Shown here: positions 1-9,538 of the stretch, in pieces
How the letters are laid out: every line of letters starts with the position of its first letter
Numbering within the stretch: the first letter of the stretch is position 1
NCBI RefSeq assembly: GCF_000758325.1
Contig: NZ_CP009459.1
Span: 1,736,001-1,800,000 of the forward strand
From: Cedecea neteri
GTDB taxonomy: Bacteria > Pseudomonadota > Gammaproteobacteria > Enterobacterales > Enterobacteriaceae
Direction: 5' to 3'
Length of the DNA stretch: 64,000 bases
The notes under the pieces: model-generated
Database searches by the model: none
What the model was told of the DNA's origin: nothing
Seen by the model: the letters and a program-made list of their open reading frames with translations, nothing else
Program-made: the position numbers and the translations under genes

Positions 1-608
1 TCAGACTCTTCGTCTTCGTCCTCATCGTCGTCCATCTCTTCCTGAGAGAGTTCGGAGCCGACATGGGTTGCGGTTGGCGCGAGATCTTCTTCCGCGTTCG
101 GGTCAACAAAGCCGGTGATAAGGTCGGACAGGCGAGCTTCTTCAGCTTCAACGCGATCGTACTGCTCCAGCAGATAGGTGATCGCTTCCGGGTACTCGGC
201 AACCGAGCACTGTACCTGGTTGATACCGTCTTCGATACGCTTCGCGATATCGATCTCACCCTCACGGGTTAACAGTTCAACGGTCCCCATTTCGCGCATG
301 TACATACGCACGGGGTCGGTGGTACGTCCAATTTCGGACTCCACGCTGGACAGCACCTGGGCAGCCGCTTCTTCCGCGTCTTCATCGGTGTTGTTAGAGT
401 TTTCAGCAAGCAAAAGATCATCGGCATCAGGGGCTTCTTCCATCACCTGAATGCCCATGTCGTTGATCATTTGGATGATGTCTTCGATCTGATCGGAGTC
501 GACGATATCTTCCGGCAGATGGTCATTGACCTCGGCATAGGTCAGATAGCCTTGCTCCTTACCACGTTGGACAAGAAGCTTGAGCTGTGACTGCGGGTTT
601 TGCTCCAT
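1..608 (-). CDS. rpoD: RNA polymerase sigma-70 factor RpoD, N-terminal part (cut by window edge)
   Basis: Primary sigma factor that directs RNA polymerase to housekeeping promoters. The reverse strand opens at the ATG at 608 (MEQNPQSQLKLL) and reads without a stop to the window edge, giving about 202 of the usual 613 or so residues. Visible are region 1.1, the start of region 1.2 (MYMREMGTVELL, near residue 100), and the beginning of the non-conserved region with a run of Asp/Glu at the edge. Regions 2-4 lie outside the window. It is the last gene of the rpsU-dnaG-rpoD macromolecular synthesis operon, 150 bases downstream of dnaG. Identification is certain; only the truncation by the window limits it. 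Confidence 0.97.
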   Translation of the reverse strand, partial: MEQNPQSQLKLLVQRGKEQGYLTYAEVNDHLPEDIVDSDQIEDIIQMINDMGIQVMEEAPDADDLLLAENSNNTDEDAEEAAAQVLSSVESEIGRTTDPVRMYMREMGTVELLTREGEIDIAKRIEDGINQVQCSVAEYPEAITYLLEQYDRVEAEEARLSDLITGFVDPNAEEDLAPTATHVGSELSQEEMDDDEDEDEES

Positions 609-758
609 AAGACGGTATCCACACTTCAGTATTAGGGTTGTGTCGGTAGGCGTTGCCGCCAACAATAACGTACGAGGGCTGATTTATTTTTATGCCGCAG
701 CCCGTCCGTGCGGCGTTCGGGGGTGACCCGATCAATGTTCGGCAGTTAAGCCGCGAAT

Positions 759-2504
759 CTATTTTTTGGCGCGCGACTGCGTGATCACGCGGACTTCTTC
801 ACGCTCCGCCGGGGTCAGCCCCGTCGTTCTGGAACGTGCCATTAATTCTTCAAATCTCAGCTCCAGCGCCGACTCAAAAAGATGGTCCAGCGAGTCGGTG
901 AACGTTTTTTCAGCAATGTCCTTATCTGCTATATCGTCCCACGCCGAGAGTTTTTCAAGGGTCGTGGCCTCATTTGTGCCACGATATTGTTCCAGTAGCT
1001 GCCCGGTTGTCAGCCCCGGATGCGCCAGACAGGCGTCAACCAGGCCGCTAAACAGCGTTAAACCCGGCAGTTTTGCGGCATCCAGCCCGCTTAGTGGCGG
1101 GACCAGTGGAGCCAGTTCCGGATTCTGTACCAATAACCCTATCAGTATACGCATGGTTGTGCGTTTTAGCTGAGGCGCCGGACGAGGTGTTGCCCCCTCG
1201 ACCTGTTTAGGCATCAGCTTTTCAAGCTGGCTGTCGTCCAGAATACCGAGCTTGTTGCCCAGCTCCTGGCGCAGATAGATACGCAGCGTTTCGCCGGGTA
1301 CCTGACTAATCAGCGGCAGAGCCAGCGTGCTTAGCCGCGCTCTTCCGTCTGGCGTACTCAAATCAACCTGCGGCAGCAGGCTGTTAAACAGGAACGTGGA
1401 GAGCGGCTGAGCCTGCTCCATCCGCGCTTCAAACGCGTCCTTTCCTTCTTTGCGCACCAGCGTATCCGGGTCTTCGCCATCGGGCAGGAACATAAACCGC
1501 AGCTGACGACCGTCCGTCATATAAGGTAGCGCAGTTTCCAGCGCTCGCCATGCCGCGTCTCGTCCCGCGCGATCGCCGTCATAACAGCAGACGACGTTAT
1601 CTGTCACCCGGAACAGCAACTGAATATGATCGGCGGTTGTGGAGGTGCCCAGGGAAGCGACGGCGTAGGAAATGCCGTACTGCGCCAGCGCCACCACATC
1701 CATATATCCTTCGACTACCAGAAGGCGTGCCGGTTCCGGCTGGCTCTGCTGGGCTTCATACAGGCCATACAGCTGGCGGCCTTTGTGAAAAATGTCGGTT
1801 TCCGGGGAGTTCAGGTATTTTGGCAGGGCATCGCCCAGCACGCGTCCACCAAACCCGATGACCCGGCCGCGTTTATCGCGAATCGGGAACATGACCCGCT
1901 CGCGAAAACGGTCGTAACTACGGCCCTGGTCGTTGGTGACCAGCATGCCTGCGTCCGTCAGTGCCTGGCGGTTTTCGCTGTTGCCGCCAAAGCGTTTAAG
2001 CGCATTATCCCAGCCGGGTGGCGCATAGCCGATAGCGAAATGGCTAATGACTTCATCGCTCAGGCCACGCTTGCCCAGATACTGGCGCGCCGGTTCTGCG
2101 GCGGGCTGCTTCAGGGACTGCTGATAAAAGGCGTTCAGGCCGTCCATCAGTTGATACAGGCTTTGGCGCTGGTGCCGTTCGATCTGGCTTGGGCCGTTGC
2201 CCGCTTCGTACGGCACTTCAAGGTTGTGCATGGTCGCCAGCTCTTCAACGCTTTCGACAAACTCGAGCTTGTCGTAGTTCATCAGAAAGTCGAGGGCGTT
2301 ACCGTGTGCGCCACAGCCAAAGCAGTGGTAAAACTGTTTATCACCATTCACGGTGAAAGAGGGGGTTTTCTCGTTATGGAATGGACAGCATGCGTGGTAG
2401 TTCTTGCCCTGCTTTTTCAGCTTCACGCGAGCATCGATCAGGTCGACGATGTCGGTGCGAGCGATCAGGTCATTGATAAAAACACGCGGGATTCGTCCAG
2501 CCAT
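759..2504 (-). CDS. dnaG: DNA primase DnaG
   Basis: Synthesises RNA primers for the replication fork, recruited by DnaB helicase. The 581-residue length equals the E. coli protein when started at MAGRIPRVF; an upstream in-frame start three codons earlier is ignored. The N-terminal CHC2 zinc finger is intact (C40, H43, C61, C64). The TOPRIM core shows VVEGYMDV near residue 265 and the DGDRAG metal-binding acidic pair near 309-311. The C-terminal helicase-binding domain follows. It sits between rpsU and rpoD on the same strand; a hairpin in the rpsU-dnaG gap probably lowers its expression relative to rpsU, as in E. coli. Confidence 0.98.
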   Translation of the reverse strand: MAGRIPRVFINDLIARTDIVDLIDARVKLKKQGKNYHACCPFHNEKTPSFTVNGDKQFYHCFGCGAHGNALDFLMNYDKLEFVESVEELATMHNLEVPYEAGNGPSQIERHQRQSLYQLMDGLNAFYQQSLKQPAAEPARQYLGKRGLSDEVISHFAIGYAPPGWDNALKRFGGNSENRQALTDAGMLVTNDQGRSYDRFRERVMFPIRDKRGRVIGFGGRVLGDALPKYLNSPETDIFHKGRQLYGLYEAQQSQPEPARLLVVEGYMDVVALAQYGISYAVASLGTSTTADHIQLLFRVTDNVVCCYDGDRAGRDAAWRALETALPYMTDGRQLRFMFLPDGEDPDTLVRKEGKDAFEARMEQAQPLSTFLFNSLLPQVDLSTPDGRARLSTLALPLISQVPGETLRIYLRQELGNKLGILDDSQLEKLMPKQVEGATPRPAPQLKRTTMRILIGLLVQNPELAPLVPPLSGLDAAKLPGLTLFSGLVDACLAHPGLTTGQLLEQYRGTNEATTLEKLSAWDDIADKDIAEKTFTDSLDHLFESALELRFEELMARSRTTGLTPAEREEVRVITQSRAKK

Positions 2505-2582
2505 AGGCCCCATGCTATATCCGTCATCTCTCAGGCGGTGGCCTAAAAGCTCAGGGATATGTCAGTTTATAAACGAGAATAA

Positions 2583-2609
2583 GCCGCGCATTCCTTTCGG
2601 AAGCACGGC
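2583..2609 (-). terminator. Internal attenuating hairpin between rpsU and dnaG
   Basis: On the reverse strand a GC-rich hairpin with a TTCC/GGAA inner stem and GAAA loop is followed by TTATTCTCGTTT. This matches the position of the known T1 partial terminator of the E. coli operon, which lets only part of rpsU transcription continue into dnaG and rpoD. Strength is inferred. Confidence 0.7.
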
Positions 2610-2657
2610 CTTATAACTACTACTCAGTCTGAAGTTGAGGAGTGAATCCTCAGAAGA

Positions 2658-2927
<270 letters not shown>

Positions 2928-2942
2928 TCAAAATGGTGCGGA

Positions 2943-2972
2943 ATTTTACTGCAACTCTTGCTGCTTTGTAAA
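2943..2972 (-). promoter_or_regulatory. Candidate proximal rpsU operon promoter
   Basis: Reverse strand: -35 like TTTACA (2967-2972) and -10 like TAAAAT (2943-2948), 18 bases apart, about 70 bases upstream of the rpsU start. Seen by eye against sigma-70 consensus only. Confidence 0.45.
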
Positions 2973-3026
2973 GCACCGAACGACCAGAAACCTGGCTTTT
3001 AGGGCCGGTATCTTCCAGGGCCGCAG

Positions 3027-3032
3027 ATTATA
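3027..3032 (-). promoter_or_regulatory. Consensus -10 box of a distal rpsU operon promoter
   Basis: Reverse strand carries a perfect TATAAT in the context GTGTATAATCTGCGGC, a likely distal start for the rpsU-dnaG-rpoD operon. No good -35 is evident at 17 bases, so only the -10 is annotated. Confidence 0.5.
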
Positions 3033-3122
3033 CACCATAAGGTGCACCCAGGGGCAGCAAAGTTTTACAAAGGAAGCCACCGGGATTAAACTTCGCGCCG
3101 GGCCAAAGAGGTAAAACAAGCC

Positions 3123-4136
3123 ATGCGTGTACTGGGAATCGAAACATCCTGTGATGAAACCGGCATCGCCATTTATGACGATGAGAAAGGGTTATTAGCC
3201 AACCAATTGTATAGTCAGGTGAAACTGCATGCTGACTACGGCGGCGTGGTGCCGGAGCTGGCCTCCCGCGATCACGTTCGCAAGACTGTGCCGCTTATCC
3301 AGGCTGCCCTAAAAGAGGCTGGATTAACCGCCAAAGATATCGACGGCGTGGCGTACACCGCCGGGCCGGGTCTGGTTGGCGCGCTGCTGGTTGGCGCAAC
3401 CATCGGTCGCTCGCTGGCGTTTGCCTGGGATGTGCCTGCCGTGCCGGTACATCACATGGAAGGCCACCTGCTGGCCCCGATGCTGGAAGACAACCCGCCA
3501 GAATTCCCGTTTGTCGCGCTGTTGGTTTCCGGCGGCCATACTCAGCTCATCAGCGTTACCGGGATTGGTAAATATGAACTGCTGGGCGAGTCTATCGACG
3601 ATGCGGCCGGTGAGGCTTTTGATAAAACCGCTAAGCTGTTGGGGCTTGATTACCCTGGCGGGCCGTTGCTTTCTAAAATGGCGGCTCAGGGCACGCCGGG
3701 ACGCTTTACCTTCCCACGTCCGATGACCGATCGTCCCGGCATGGATTTCAGCTTCTCTGGCCTGAAAACCTTCGCGGCAAACACCATTCGCGATAACGAC
3801 GCGGACGATCAGACCCGCGCGGATATCGCCCGCGCCTTTGAAGATGCGGTGGTGGATACGCTGGCCATTAAATGTAAACGTGCACTTGAGCATACCGGCT
3901 TTAAACGTCTGGTGATGGCGGGCGGCGTGAGCGCCAACCGCACTCTGCGCGCTAAGCTGGCCGAGATGATGACTAAACGCCGCGGCGAAGTGTTTTACGC
4001 GCGGCCGGAGTTTTGCACCGATAATGGTGCCATGATCGCCTATGCCGGGATGATTCGCCTCAAAGCCGGTACTTCTGGCGAGCTGAGCGTTAGCGTGCGT
4101 CCTCGCTGGCCGCTGGCAGAGTTACCCGCCGCCTGA
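3123..4136 (+). CDS. tsaD: tRNA N6-adenosine threonylcarbamoyltransferase TsaD
   Basis: Transfers threonylcarbamoyl to A37 of ANN-decoding tRNAs together with TsaB, TsaC and TsaE; cytoplasmic and essential in most bacteria. The 337-residue protein is full length for the family. The ASKHA fold is recognisable from [10 protein letters not shown] at the N-terminus, the metal-binding HMEGHL (two His near residues 111 and 115), VSGGHTQL, and MAGGVSANR plus [12 protein letters not shown] towards the C-terminus. Transcribed away from rpsU, which is the enteric arrangement. A strong intrinsic terminator follows directly, so it is probably monocistronic. Confidence 0.98.
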   Translation: MRVLGIETSCDETGIAIYDDEKGLLANQLYSQVKLHADYGGVVPELASRDHVRKTVPLIQAALKEAGLTAKDIDGVAYTAGPGLVGALLVGATIGRSLAFAWDVPAVPVHHMEGHLLAPMLEDNPPEFPFVALLVSGGHTQLISVTGIGKYELLGESIDDAAGEAFDKTAKLLGLDYPGGPLLSKMAAQGTPGRFTFPRPMTDRPGMDFSFSGLKTFAANTIRDNDADDQTRADIARAFEDAVVDTLAIKCKRALEHTGFKRLVMAGGVSANRTLRAKLAEMMTKRRGEVFYARPEFCTDNGAMIAYAGMIRLKAGTSGELSVSVRPRWPLAELPAA

Positions 4137-4148
4137 TAAGCAAACTAA

Positions 4149-4175
4149 AAGGAGCGTTTAACCGCTCCTTTTTTT
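4149..4175 (+). terminator. Intrinsic terminator after tsaD
   Basis: Perfect 8-bp stem AAGGAGCG / CGCTCCTT with a TTTAAC loop and a run of seven or more T. It lies 12 bases past the tsaD stop and separates it from the trpC homologue. Confidence 0.88.
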
Positions 4176-4295
4176 GTTTCTGAACCCCTTTCCTGCAAGT
4201 CATATTCTGCAACAAACGAAAGCCAAATTAGCCCGGTACTTTCGGCGCACAATCCGGCACTCTAAGGTGATACCCGACTGAACCTGGAGAACGTT

Positions 4296-5090
4296 GTGTC
4301 CGATATCCTCAGCAAAATTATCGCCGTTAAGAATGAAGAAATTGCCACCGCCAAAAAAGCGATTTCCCTGAGCCAGCTTGCCGAACAGGCCGCCGCACAG
4401 AACCACCGTGATTTTGTTGCCGCGCTCCGCCACAAGCGTGATGCGGGCCTGGCGGGGGTGATTGCCGAAGTGAAAAAGGCTAGCCCGTCGAAAGGCTTAA
4501 TCCGCGAAAATTTCAATCCTGCGGAGATAGCCGTTTCTTACCAACAGGGCGGGGCTGCCTGTTTATCGGTACTGACTGACGAACAGTTTTTCCAGGGAAG
4601 CGCGGCATATCTGCAGCAGGCGCGAGCTGCCTGTGAGCTACCTGTTTTACGCAAAGATTTTATGATCGATCCGTGGCAGGTTGTGGAAGCCCGGGCGATG
4701 GGCGCGGATTGCATCCTGCTGATTGTTTCTGCGCTTGAAGACAGCCAGATGCAGGAACTTGAAGCCCAGGCGCACGAGCTGGGCATGGCGGTGTTGGTAG
4801 AAGTACACGACGCCGATGAATTGGAACGTTCGCTTCGGTTGACCACGCCGCTTATTGGTGTGAATAACCGTAATTTGCGCACCTTCGAGACCACGATAGA
4901 AACGACCATCAGCCTGTTGGCACAGTTGCCGGCAGATCGCATGGTTGTGACCGAGTCAGGCATCGCTACGCGCGAGCATGTCATTCGTCTGCGTGAAGCT
5001 AATGTGAATAATTTCCTTGTGGGTGAAGCTTTTATGCGGGCAGAAGAACCGGGTAAAGAACTGGCCGCGATGTTTTTCCCCGAGCGCTAA
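4296..5090 (+). CDS. trpC: Monofunctional indole-3-glycerol-phosphate synthase (TrpC type), outside the trp operon
   Basis: Predicted to convert CdRP to indole-3-glycerol phosphate, the fourth step of tryptophan synthesis. The 264-residue TIM barrel is complete: [10 protein letters not shown] near residue 60, catalytic KDFMIDPWQ near 120, LVEVHD near 168, IGVNNRNL near 187, TESGI and FLVGEAFM near the C-terminus. In enterics TrpC is normally fused to TrpF in the trp operon; this copy lacks the TrpF half and, including its FFPER ending, resembles the monofunctional TrpC of pseudomonads and beta-proteobacteria. It starts at GTG 4296 behind GGAGAA. Terminators flank it on both sides, so it is monocistronic. 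No clear TrpR operator is visible upstream. Lateral acquisition is inferred. Confidence 0.92.
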   Translation: MSDILSKIIAVKNEEIATAKKAISLSQLAEQAAAQNHRDFVAALRHKRDAGLAGVIAEVKKASPSKGLIRENFNPAEIAVSYQQGGAACLSVLTDEQFFQGSAAYLQQARAACELPVLRKDFMIDPWQVVEARAMGADCILLIVSALEDSQMQELEAQAHELGMAVLVEVHDADELERSLRLTTPLIGVNNRNLRTFETTIETTISLLAQLPADRMVVTESGIATREHVIRLREANVNNFLVGEAFMRAEEPGKELAAMFFPER

Positions 5091-5120
5091 ACGGCTGAGC
5101 GTTTGTTAAACCACGCCTAA

Positions 5121-5146
5121 AGCCCGCTGAGATAGCGGGCTTTTTT
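5121..5146 (+). terminator. Intrinsic terminator after the trpC homologue
   Basis: AGCCCGCT / AGCGGGCT stem with GAGAT loop followed by TTTTTT, 30 bases past the gene's stop. Confidence 0.9.
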
Positions 5147-5181
5147 ATTGATTTTTGCCAGGATTATGTTGATAAATGTCG

Positions 5182-5207
5182 TGCACTTAAAGTGCATAAA
5201 AAATGCA
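5182..5207. promoter_or_regulatory. Two overlapping palindromes upstream of the 76-residue orphan gene
   Basis: TGCACTT-A-AAGTGCA (5182-5196) is a perfect inverted repeat, and TGCAT-A5-ATGCA (5193-5207) overlaps its right arm. A TACAAT that could serve as a -10 lies at 5213-5218. The layout resembles an operator at a promoter, 33 bases before the downstream start codon. The binding protein is unknown. Confidence 0.45.
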
Positions 5208-5239
5208 ATTTATACAATAACGATAATGAGTGGGACAAT

Positions 5240-5470
5240 ATGAGCGATAAATGGTTAACAACGCTGGTAACTGACGATCCGCAGGCAGGGTATGAACTGG
5301 CGGTAACGCTGAGCCGTCGGGGAGTCAAAACCGTACAGCCAGACCCGGAAGTGCTGAAAAAGCTGCGTCCGGTCTACGCGAATGACGCAGATGCGCTGAT
5401 TGCGTCATCTCAGGTGATAGCGATTCATTTCCAGACCATTGCGGCCGCGAATAATTACTGGAAGGCTTAG
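5240..5470 (+). CDS. Uncharacterised 76-residue protein
   Basis: I do not recognise this family. The likely start is the ATG at 5240 (MSDKWLTTLVTDDPQAG), preceded by GAGTGGGA as a ribosome site; an in-frame start at 5192 would run through the palindromic region and is less likely. The product is soluble-looking, mixed charge, without signal peptide, membrane helix or cysteines; the centre reads VTLSRRGVKTVQPDPEVL and the C-terminus is alanine-rich. It has its own terminator and is separated from trpC by another, so it is a single-gene unit. Possession of promoter-like palindrome, ribosome site and terminator supports a real gene despite the small size. Confidence 0.6.
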   Translation: MSDKWLTTLVTDDPQAGYELAVTLSRRGVKTVQPDPEVLKKLRPVYANDADALIASSQVIAIHFQTIAAANNYWKA

Positions 5471-5494
5471 CATTTAGCTGATTTACCTAAGAAT

Positions 5495-5522
5495 AAAGGA
5501 GTGATTTATCACTCCTTTATTG
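5495..5522. terminator. Bidirectional terminator between the orphan gene and plsY
   Basis: AAAGGAGTGA / TCACTCCTTT perfect 10-bp stem with TTTA loop, T-rich on the right and A-rich on the left, between convergent genes. Confidence 0.8.
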
Positions 5523-5549
5523 TTTCTGCGGGGCTCAAATAAGACAGGA

Positions 5550-6170
5550 TTATTCAGACTCGTCTTTTTTCTTTTTCTTTTTAAATCGCGCCCAGATTTT
5601 CGTTTCCTGCCCTCGCCACAGGCGCTGAATATTGTCGTGATGGCGCATCAGGATCAGGCAGGAGAGCATCGCTACCGGGAAGGTAAACTGCGGTTTGAAC
5701 CACCAGACATAAAACGGGGCTATCAGCGCGCTGATAATGGCGCCGAGGGAAGAATAGCCGCTCAGAAGTACGCTTAGCAGCCAGGTGCCCGCCATCACGC
5801 CGGTTAAATCCCAGCCGATAGGGGCAATGGCACCAAACGCCGTGGCGACGCCTTTTCCGCCTTGAAACTTAAAGAACACTGGCCAGATATGGCCCATGCA
5901 GGCGGCAATAGCAATCAGGCCAAGCCAGAAGGGGGTTACGCCCAGGGCCCAGGCCGCCCAGACCGGCAGCATGCCTTTCAGCACATCAAAAATTAGTACC
6001 GCTACGGCCGCACCTTTACCGCCAATACGCAACACATTGGTTGCTCCTGGGTTACCGGAGCCGCTCTCGCGTGGATCGGGGAGACCGGCAATGCGGCACA
6101 CCAGAATGGCGCTAGAAATCGAGCCGCAAAGATACGCGAGGAGAATCATACCAGGCGCGATTGCACTCAT
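5550..6170 (-). CDS. plsY: Glycerol-3-phosphate acyltransferase PlsY
   Basis: Inner-membrane enzyme that acylates glycerol-3-phosphate using acyl-phosphate in phospholipid synthesis. The 206-residue form starts at ATG 6170 ([17 protein letters not shown]), the canonical enteric start; upstream in-frame extension to 6254 is rejected. Motifs [12 protein letters not shown] near residue 37 and [15 protein letters not shown] near 103 are the conserved loops of the family, within about five hydrophobic membrane segments. The C-terminus carries a run of six lysines. It is divergent from folB, as in E. coli, but the ttdR/ttdABT genes that separate it from tsaD there are absent. Confidence 0.97.
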   Translation of the reverse strand: MSAIAPGMILLAYLCGSISSAILVCRIAGLPDPRESGSGNPGATNVLRIGGKGAAVAVLIFDVLKGMLPVWAAWALGVTPFWLGLIAIAACMGHIWPVFFKFQGGKGVATAFGAIAPIGWDLTGVMAGTWLLSVLLSGYSSLGAIISALIAPFYVWWFKPQFTFPVAMLSCLILMRHHDNIQRLWRGQETKIWARFKKKKKKDESE

Positions 6171-6277
6171 AACGCTGTTCCATGTTGAAAGTGTCGAAGT
6201 CTTCTTTGCATCTGTGGATAATACGCATATTTCGCCGGAAGTGGTATCCGGCATGACTAAAAACCGGGCAGGGCGTG

Positions 6278-6646
6278 ATGGACATTGTATTTATAGAGCA
6301 ACTTTCGGTAATCACCACCATCGGTGTTTATGACTGGGAACAAACCATTGAACAGAAGCTGGTGTTCGATATCGAAATGGCCTGGGATAACCGCCAGGCG
6401 GCGGGCAGTGATGACGTTAAGGATTGCCTCAGCTATGCGGATGTCAGCGAAGCCGTTTTGCAGCACGTCGGCGGCGGGCGTTTTGCGCTGGTGGAGCGTG
6501 TGGCTGAAGAGGTTGCGGAACTGCTGTTGACCCGCTTTAATTCTCCGTGGATTCGGTTAAAGGTGAGCAAGCCTGGCGCCGTTGCACAGGCCACAAATGT
6601 CGGTGTTATTATCGAGCGTGGCAATAATCTGAAACAAAGCAAATAA
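6278..6646 (+). CDS. folB: Dihydroneopterin aldolase FolB
   Basis: Cleaves and epimerises 7,8-dihydroneopterin in folate synthesis; homo-octameric cytoplasmic enzyme. The 122-residue product is full length, beginning [21 protein letters not shown] with the conserved Glu of the substrate pocket, and holding the KVSKPGAV segment with the catalytic lysine near residue 98. Started at the second of two adjacent ATGs because MDIVF is the family N-terminus. Divergent from plsY across 107 bases and 114 bases upstream of uppP. Confidence 0.97.
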   Translation: MDIVFIEQLSVITTIGVYDWEQTIEQKLVFDIEMAWDNRQAAGSDDVKDCLSYADVSEAVLQHVGGGRFALVERVAEEVAELLLTRFNSPWIRLKVSKPGAVAQATNVGVIIERGNNLKQSK

Positions 6647-6760
6647 TGGCCTGAGCGTTAAACCAAACGGCGACGTGCTGGTCTTATCAACGTATCTTTT
6701 GCGGCAGACGTAATTCGTGTGCCGTTTTTTGTGTTCGTTTTTCGGGATGAGGGGTAAGTG

Positions 6761-7582
6761 ATGAGCGATTTACCAACGTTGGCGATTGCCGCCATTCTTG
6801 GCGTTGTGGAAGGGTTAACGGAGTTTTTACCGGTATCGTCTACCGGGCACATGATCATCGTAGGGCATCTTTTAGGCTTCGAAGGGCAAACCGCGGAAAC
6901 CTTCGAAGTGGTTATTCAACTGGGTTCTATTCTCGCCGTGGTGGTGATGTTCTGGCGTCGCCTGTTTGGTCTGATTGGTATCCACTTTGGCCACCCTCCT
7001 GAGCATGAAGGGGTAGGTACTGGTCGTCTTTCTCTGATCCATATTTTACTGGGCATGATCCCGGCGGTCGTGCTGGGCCTTGTCCTGCACGATGCCATTA
7101 AATCGCTGTTTAACCCTGTTAACGTGATGTATGCCCTGGTGGTGGGTGGCGTGCTGCTGATTGCCGCCGAGTGCCTGAAACCCAAGGTGCCGCGTGCCGT
7201 AGGCGTGGACGACATCACCTATCGCCAGGCGTTTATGATTGGCTGCTTCCAGTGTCTGGCGCTGTGGCCGGGATTCTCTCGCTCCGGGGCAACGATTTCC
7301 GGTGGGATGCTGATGGGCGTTAGCCGCTATGCGGCCTCTGAGTTCTCATTCCTGCTGGCGGTGCCGATGATGATGGGGGCGACTGCGCTTGATCTCTATA
7401 AGAGCATCGGCTTCCTGACCATGGGCGACCTGCCGATGTTTGCCGTGGGCTTTGTCACGGCGTTCATCGTGGCGCTGGTCGCCATCAAAACCTTCCTGCA
7501 ACTCATCAAGCGTATTTCGTTTATTCCGTTTGCGATTTACCGCTTTATTGTTGCCGCCGTGGTGTTCTTTATCTTCACCTAG
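6761..7582 (+). CDS. uppP: Undecaprenyl-diphosphate phosphatase UppP (BacA)
   Basis: Recycles the lipid carrier by dephosphorylating undecaprenyl diphosphate at the inner membrane; overproduction gives bacitracin resistance. The 273-residue protein has about eight hydrophobic segments and both signature motifs: [14 protein letters not shown] near residue 20 and [12 protein letters not shown] near residue 172. The ATG at 6761 is chosen over the directly preceding GTG, with GAGGGG seven bases ahead. It converges with cca, the stop codons being only 12 bases apart. Confidence 0.97.
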   Translation: MSDLPTLAIAAILGVVEGLTEFLPVSSTGHMIIVGHLLGFEGQTAETFEVVIQLGSILAVVVMFWRRLFGLIGIHFGHPPEHEGVGTGRLSLIHILLGMIPAVVLGLVLHDAIKSLFNPVNVMYALVVGGVLLIAAECLKPKVPRAVGVDDITYRQAFMIGCFQCLALWPGFSRSGATISGGMLMGVSRYAASEFSFLLAVPMMMGATALDLYKSIGFLTMGDLPMFAVGFVTAFIVALVAIKTFLQLIKRISFIPFAIYRFIVAAVVFFIFT

Positions 7583-7588
7583 TAACCT

Positions 7589-7617
7589 TCGCCCTCAGCC
7601 TTGCGGCTGGGGGCAGT
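7589..7617 (+). terminator. Hairpin after uppP overlapping the cca 3' end
   Basis: GCCCTCAGCC / GGCTGGGGGC stem around TTGC begins seven bases past the uppP stop and covers the last codons of cca on the other strand. It lacks a T-run, so termination is uncertain. Confidence 0.4.
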
Positions 7618-8836
7618 TCGCTTCCTTCCAGGCTGCGACGGCCTTAATTCTCCGCTTCGTTAGCTCTTCACGAATGGCCGGGCCGCTGAAGCCTGCGTCT
7701 ATCACTTCTTTATTCGTTACGTTCTGCGCTGCAATCCAGGCCGCGCGTAGCATTCTCCCCTGCGGATAATCGCTGGCCTCAAAGCCAGTACGCCCGCGCG
7801 CATCTGCTTCGCTGGTTAAGGCAATTTGCTCCACGCGTTGCGGCTTGCGCCAGGCATCAATGGCGTCGAACAGCTTGATCACCGTTTTGGGCTGCAAAAT
7901 CGGGAAGGTGTGGATGAGGTCGTGGAATTCGGCGACCAGTTTGGCCAGATCACGAATCTCGTTTGGCACGCGCAGGCGGGTACAGAGTTGTTCCACAAGC
8001 TTAACGCCTGCCGGGCCGTGGCCGTGATGGCTGGGCCATTTCTCTTTTGGCGTCAGTCCTTTCCCCAGATCGTGACACAGCGTGGCAAAACGCACGTCCA
8101 CTGCCGGGCTAAGCAGCGCGGCAATAGACAGGGTCATCAGCGTATGAATACCGGTGTCTATCTCCGGGTGCCATTTTGCCGGAGCAGGGACGCCGTAAAG
8201 CGCGTCGATTTCCGGGAACAGGACTTTCAGGGCGCCGCATTCGCGCAGTACGGAAAAAAAGACCTGCGGATTGCGGCTGGTCAGCGCATTCTCCGTCTCT
8301 TTCCACACGCGTTCGGCGGTTAGATGGGCAATTTCGCCGTTGTCCGTCATGGATCGCATCAGGGCGAGCGTTTCTGGCGCTATCTGGAAATTAAGATGGG
8401 CATAACGTGCAGCAAAACGCGCCACGCGCAGCACGCGCAGCGGATCTTCATTGAAAGCCGGTGAAACATGGCGGAGCAGGCGACGCTCGATATCGGCAAG
8501 GCCGTTATACGGGTCGATAAGCTCGCCATTCTTATCCTGGGCAATAGCGTTGATCGTCAGGTCGCGGCGCAGGAGATCCTGTTCGAGCGTGACGTCCGGT
8601 GCCGAATAGCAGGTAAAGCCGGTATAACCCTGGCCCGATTTTCTTTCGGTGCGGGCCAGCGCATACTCTTCGTGGGATTGCGGATGCAGAAACACCGGGA
8701 AGTCTTTCCCGACCTGTTCGTAGCCTTCATCCAGCATTTGCTGAGGCGTTGCCCCAACCACAACCCAGTCTTTATCCTTAACCGGCAGTTTTAACAACCC
8801 GTCACGAACCGCACCACCGACAAGATAAATCTTCAC
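7595..8836 (-). CDS. cca: CCA-adding tRNA nucleotidyltransferase / multifunctional phosphohydrolase
   Basis: Adds or repairs the 3' CCA of tRNAs without a template. The 413-residue enteric-type protein has the N-terminal nucleotidyltransferase head (GGAVRDGLL at residue 7, KDKDWVVVG with the metal-binding acidic residues) and the RRDLTINA motif near residue 90. The C-terminal HD phosphohydrolase domain reads LCHDLGKG near residue 254, which gives the 2',3'-cyclic phosphodiesterase and phosphatase activities. Located downstream of ygiM on the same strand, as in E. coli, and convergent with uppP. Confidence 0.97.
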   Translation of the reverse strand: MKIYLVGGAVRDGLLKLPVKDKDWVVVGATPQQMLDEGYEQVGKDFPVFLHPQSHEEYALARTERKSGQGYTGFTCYSAPDVTLEQDLLRRDLTINAIAQDKNGELIDPYNGLADIERRLLRHVSPAFNEDPLRVLRVARFAARYAHLNFQIAPETLALMRSMTDNGEIAHLTAERVWKETENALTSRNPQVFFSVLRECGALKVLFPEIDALYGVPAPAKWHPEIDTGIHTLMTLSIAALLSPAVDVRFATLCHDLGKGLTPKEKWPSHHGHGPAGVKLVEQLCTRLRVPNEIRDLAKLVAEFHDLIHTFPILQPKTVIKLFDAIDAWRKPQRVEQIALTSEADARGRTGFEASDYPQGRMLRAAWIAAQNVTNKEVIDAGFSGPAIREELTKRRIKAVAAWKEANCPQPQG

Positions 8837-8917
8837 GCTTTACACCCCTGGCACCGTTATTGAACCACGAATGGTAAGTGTAGATGCGAGGGGGAATCAA
8901 CGGCTAATGTACCGCCG

Positions 8918-9538
8918 TTAGTTCATCCAGCGGTCTTTCTTCTTGCGGCTTGGGATCATGTGCGGAAGCAGCAGGCCAATCAGCAAGCCAAACCCTGCCA
9001 CGCCGCCGCCGTACATAAACCACTGCATGATGATGGCGCGCTGTTTGTCGTCAAGCTGCACGTTGGCGGCATCCACCTTTTTCTTGGCGACGATAAGCTG
9101 GTTCTTAAGCTGCTGATTTTCATCCTTCAAGCCCTTAATAACGCCGTCGCTCTGGGCCACTTTCTGCTGCATTTCAGCGGTACGCTGGTTCCAGGTCGTG
9201 TCGATGTTATTCAGCTTGTCGGTCAGCGTTTTGACCTGGTTTTCCAGATCTGGCACGCGGGTACGCAGGCTTGGGGTGGTGCTCAGCTGCGCGAGGGGGA
9301 TCCAGGAGGTACGCCCGTTGCTGTCACGTACCTGGCCGTATTTAGTTTCTTCGTTGCTTTGCAGCAGTGTGACTTGTTCCCCTGCGTTGACGGTACCAAC
9401 CAGGCGGTAGTTATCGCCCGGGCCGCTGCGGACCCAGGTATTTAATTCATCAGAGACATAACGTTTTTCTTCGGCATGAGCCACGACGGAAACGCTAAGG
9501 GAGAGCAAAGTGAGGCAAATCAGGCGTAATTTCTGCAT
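8918..9538 (-). CDS. ygiM: SH3 domain membrane protein YgiM
   Basis: Conserved inner-membrane protein of unknown precise role. The 206 residues contain a signal sequence ending near VVAHA-EE, a bacterial SH3b domain (about 26-90, with RYVSDELNTWVRSGPG), and a coiled coil of about 100 residues rich in Gln, Lys and Asp. One transmembrane helix near 170-192 precedes a basic tail ending RKKKDRWMN. The topology suggests a periplasmic SH3 domain held near peptidoglycan by the coiled coil. It lies immediately upstream of cca and is divergent from ygiF, the usual enteric layout. Confidence 0.95.
   Translation of the reverse strand: MQKLRLICLTLLSLSVSVVAHAEEKRYVSDELNTWVRSGPGDNYRLVGTVNAGEQVTLLQSNEETKYGQVRDSNGRTSWIPLAQLSTTPSLRTRVPDLENQVKTLTDKLNNIDTTWNQRTAEMQQKVAQSDGVIKGLKDENQQLKNQLIVAKKKVDAANVQLDDKQRAIIMQWFMYGGGVAGFGLLIGLLLPHMIPSRKKKDRWMN

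Noticed and set aside
1626..2546. 306-codon open frame antisense to dnaG
   Set aside because: Overlaps a complete DnaG with all motifs; no ribosome site and no recognisable protein.
4200..4295. Possible TrpR operator ahead of the trpC copy
   Set aside because: Only a CGGTACT half-site is visible; no symmetric CTAG-type partner, so no operator is claimed.
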